A DNA stretch of 64,000 bases, from the NCBI GenBank assembly GCA_937889645.1, contig CALBZE010000101.1, positions 1 through 64,000 of the forward strand, read 5' to 3'. Shown piece after piece: positions 63,707 to 64,000 of the stretch (within the stretch, counting starts at the first letter, position 1; each line of letters starts with the position of its first letter). The notes below the pieces were generated by a model, which saw only the letters and a program-made list of their open reading frames with translations, did not search any database and had not been told where the DNA came from. The translations under genes and the position numbers were made by a program. This DNA comes from an uncultured bacterium. Lineage in GTDB: Bacteria; Gemmatimonadota; Gemmatimonadetes; Longimicrobiales; RSA9.

Positions 63707-64000
63707 ATGCACGGGTTCCCCAATCTGACCGTCGTCGAGCACCCGCTCATCCAGCACAAACTCGCCGTGCTCCGGGCCAAGGACACGTCGAAGAAGACGT
63801 TCCGCGAACTCGTCGACGAGATCTCCATGCTCATGGGGTACGAGGTCACCAAGGACCTGCCGCTGGAACCCGTCGAGATCGAAACGCCGCTCGAGCGGAC
63901 CGTCGCCTACATGGTCAGCGGGAAGAAGCTGACGCTGGTCCCCGTACTGCGCGCCGGCCTCGGCATGGTCGAGGGGATGCTCCGCCTCATGCCGTCCGTC
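63707..64000 (+). CDS. upp: Uracil phosphoribosyltransferase, N-terminal part (runs off the window)
   Basis: 98 codons are visible. FPNLTVVEHPLIQHKLAVLR then RDTSKKTFRELVDEISMLMG-like sequence (here AKDTSKKTFRELVDEISMLM) and VPVLRAGLGMVEGM are the hallmark N-terminal half of UPRT. It salvages uracil to UMP using PRPP. ATG at 63707 is fixed by a GAGGAGG site (63694-63700). The PRPP loop and C-terminus lie beyond the window. Confidence 0.93.
   Translation, partial: MHGFPNLTVVEHPLIQHKLAVLRAKDTSKKTFRELVDEISMLMGYEVTKDLPLEPVEIETPLERTVAYMVSGKKLTLVPVLRAGLGMVEGMLRLMPSV

Overview
The window is high-GC, gene-dense bacterial chromosome in which nearly every reading frame follows the GC-rich third-position pattern. 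The nature of the genes suggests Gemmatimonadota or a close relative. It has several secreted six-bladed beta-propeller lipoproteins with a DSAGVEI-type N-terminus, an Ig-like/carboxypeptidase-regulatory lipoprotein, a FIMAH-like relic, a GH57 branching enzyme, DapL-type aminotransferase, SelA, and a Bat operon. This assignment is inference from gene style, not from a marker gene. The first 50 bases are a pure poly-G run, so the left edge looks like an artefactual contig end.

Left part (0-19 kb): a small membrane protein, an FAH-family hydrolase, a class I aminotransferase, a TonB-N-terminus-like protein, a convergent GH57 glucan branching enzyme and a BON-domain protein. Next comes a translationally coupled run valS - Ig-like lipoprotein - selA - gmhB-like phosphatase, then an IscA-type Fe-S carrier with a clear promoter. 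An MBL hydrolase, purN and purH follow as an operon. Then come a short ribosome-hibernation factor (minus), a beta-propeller lipoprotein, tRNA-Ser(UGA) with its terminator, and a beta-propeller relic.

Middle (18-37 kb): a divergent FAD monooxygenase / MarR pair shares a palindromic operator. MarR leads into a copper/oxidative cluster: Tat-type multicopper oxidase, DUF2231 membrane protein and a CopC-CopD fusion. After a zinc-ribbon coiled-coil protein come HU, a PPOX-family flavoprotein with an acidic 3 x 10 residue tail, and a DUF2231 + VIT pair. A four-gene RND efflux operon follows (adaptor, TolC-like channel, two different RND pumps), then another beta-propeller lipoprotein and an MOP-superfamily (MATE/ANKH-like) transporter.

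Right part (39-64 kb): gltX; a LexA-like regulator that appears to have lost its self-cleavage residues; tadA; a small membrane protein; an NhaC antiporter (minus). The pyrimidine operon pyrR-pyrB-pyrC continues into an OB-fold/HD hydrolase. rpsT (TTG start, minus) and a broken FIMAH-like gene follow. Next is M50 protease - scpA - scpB - 23S/16S pseudouridine synthase, then a large unclassified Rossmann protein. A six-gene moxR-Bat operon has every junction overlapping by 4 nt and shows two gene fusions (BatB-BatC and BatD-BatE). The window closes with an HMA-like small protein lacking cysteines and the start of upp, which runs off the end.
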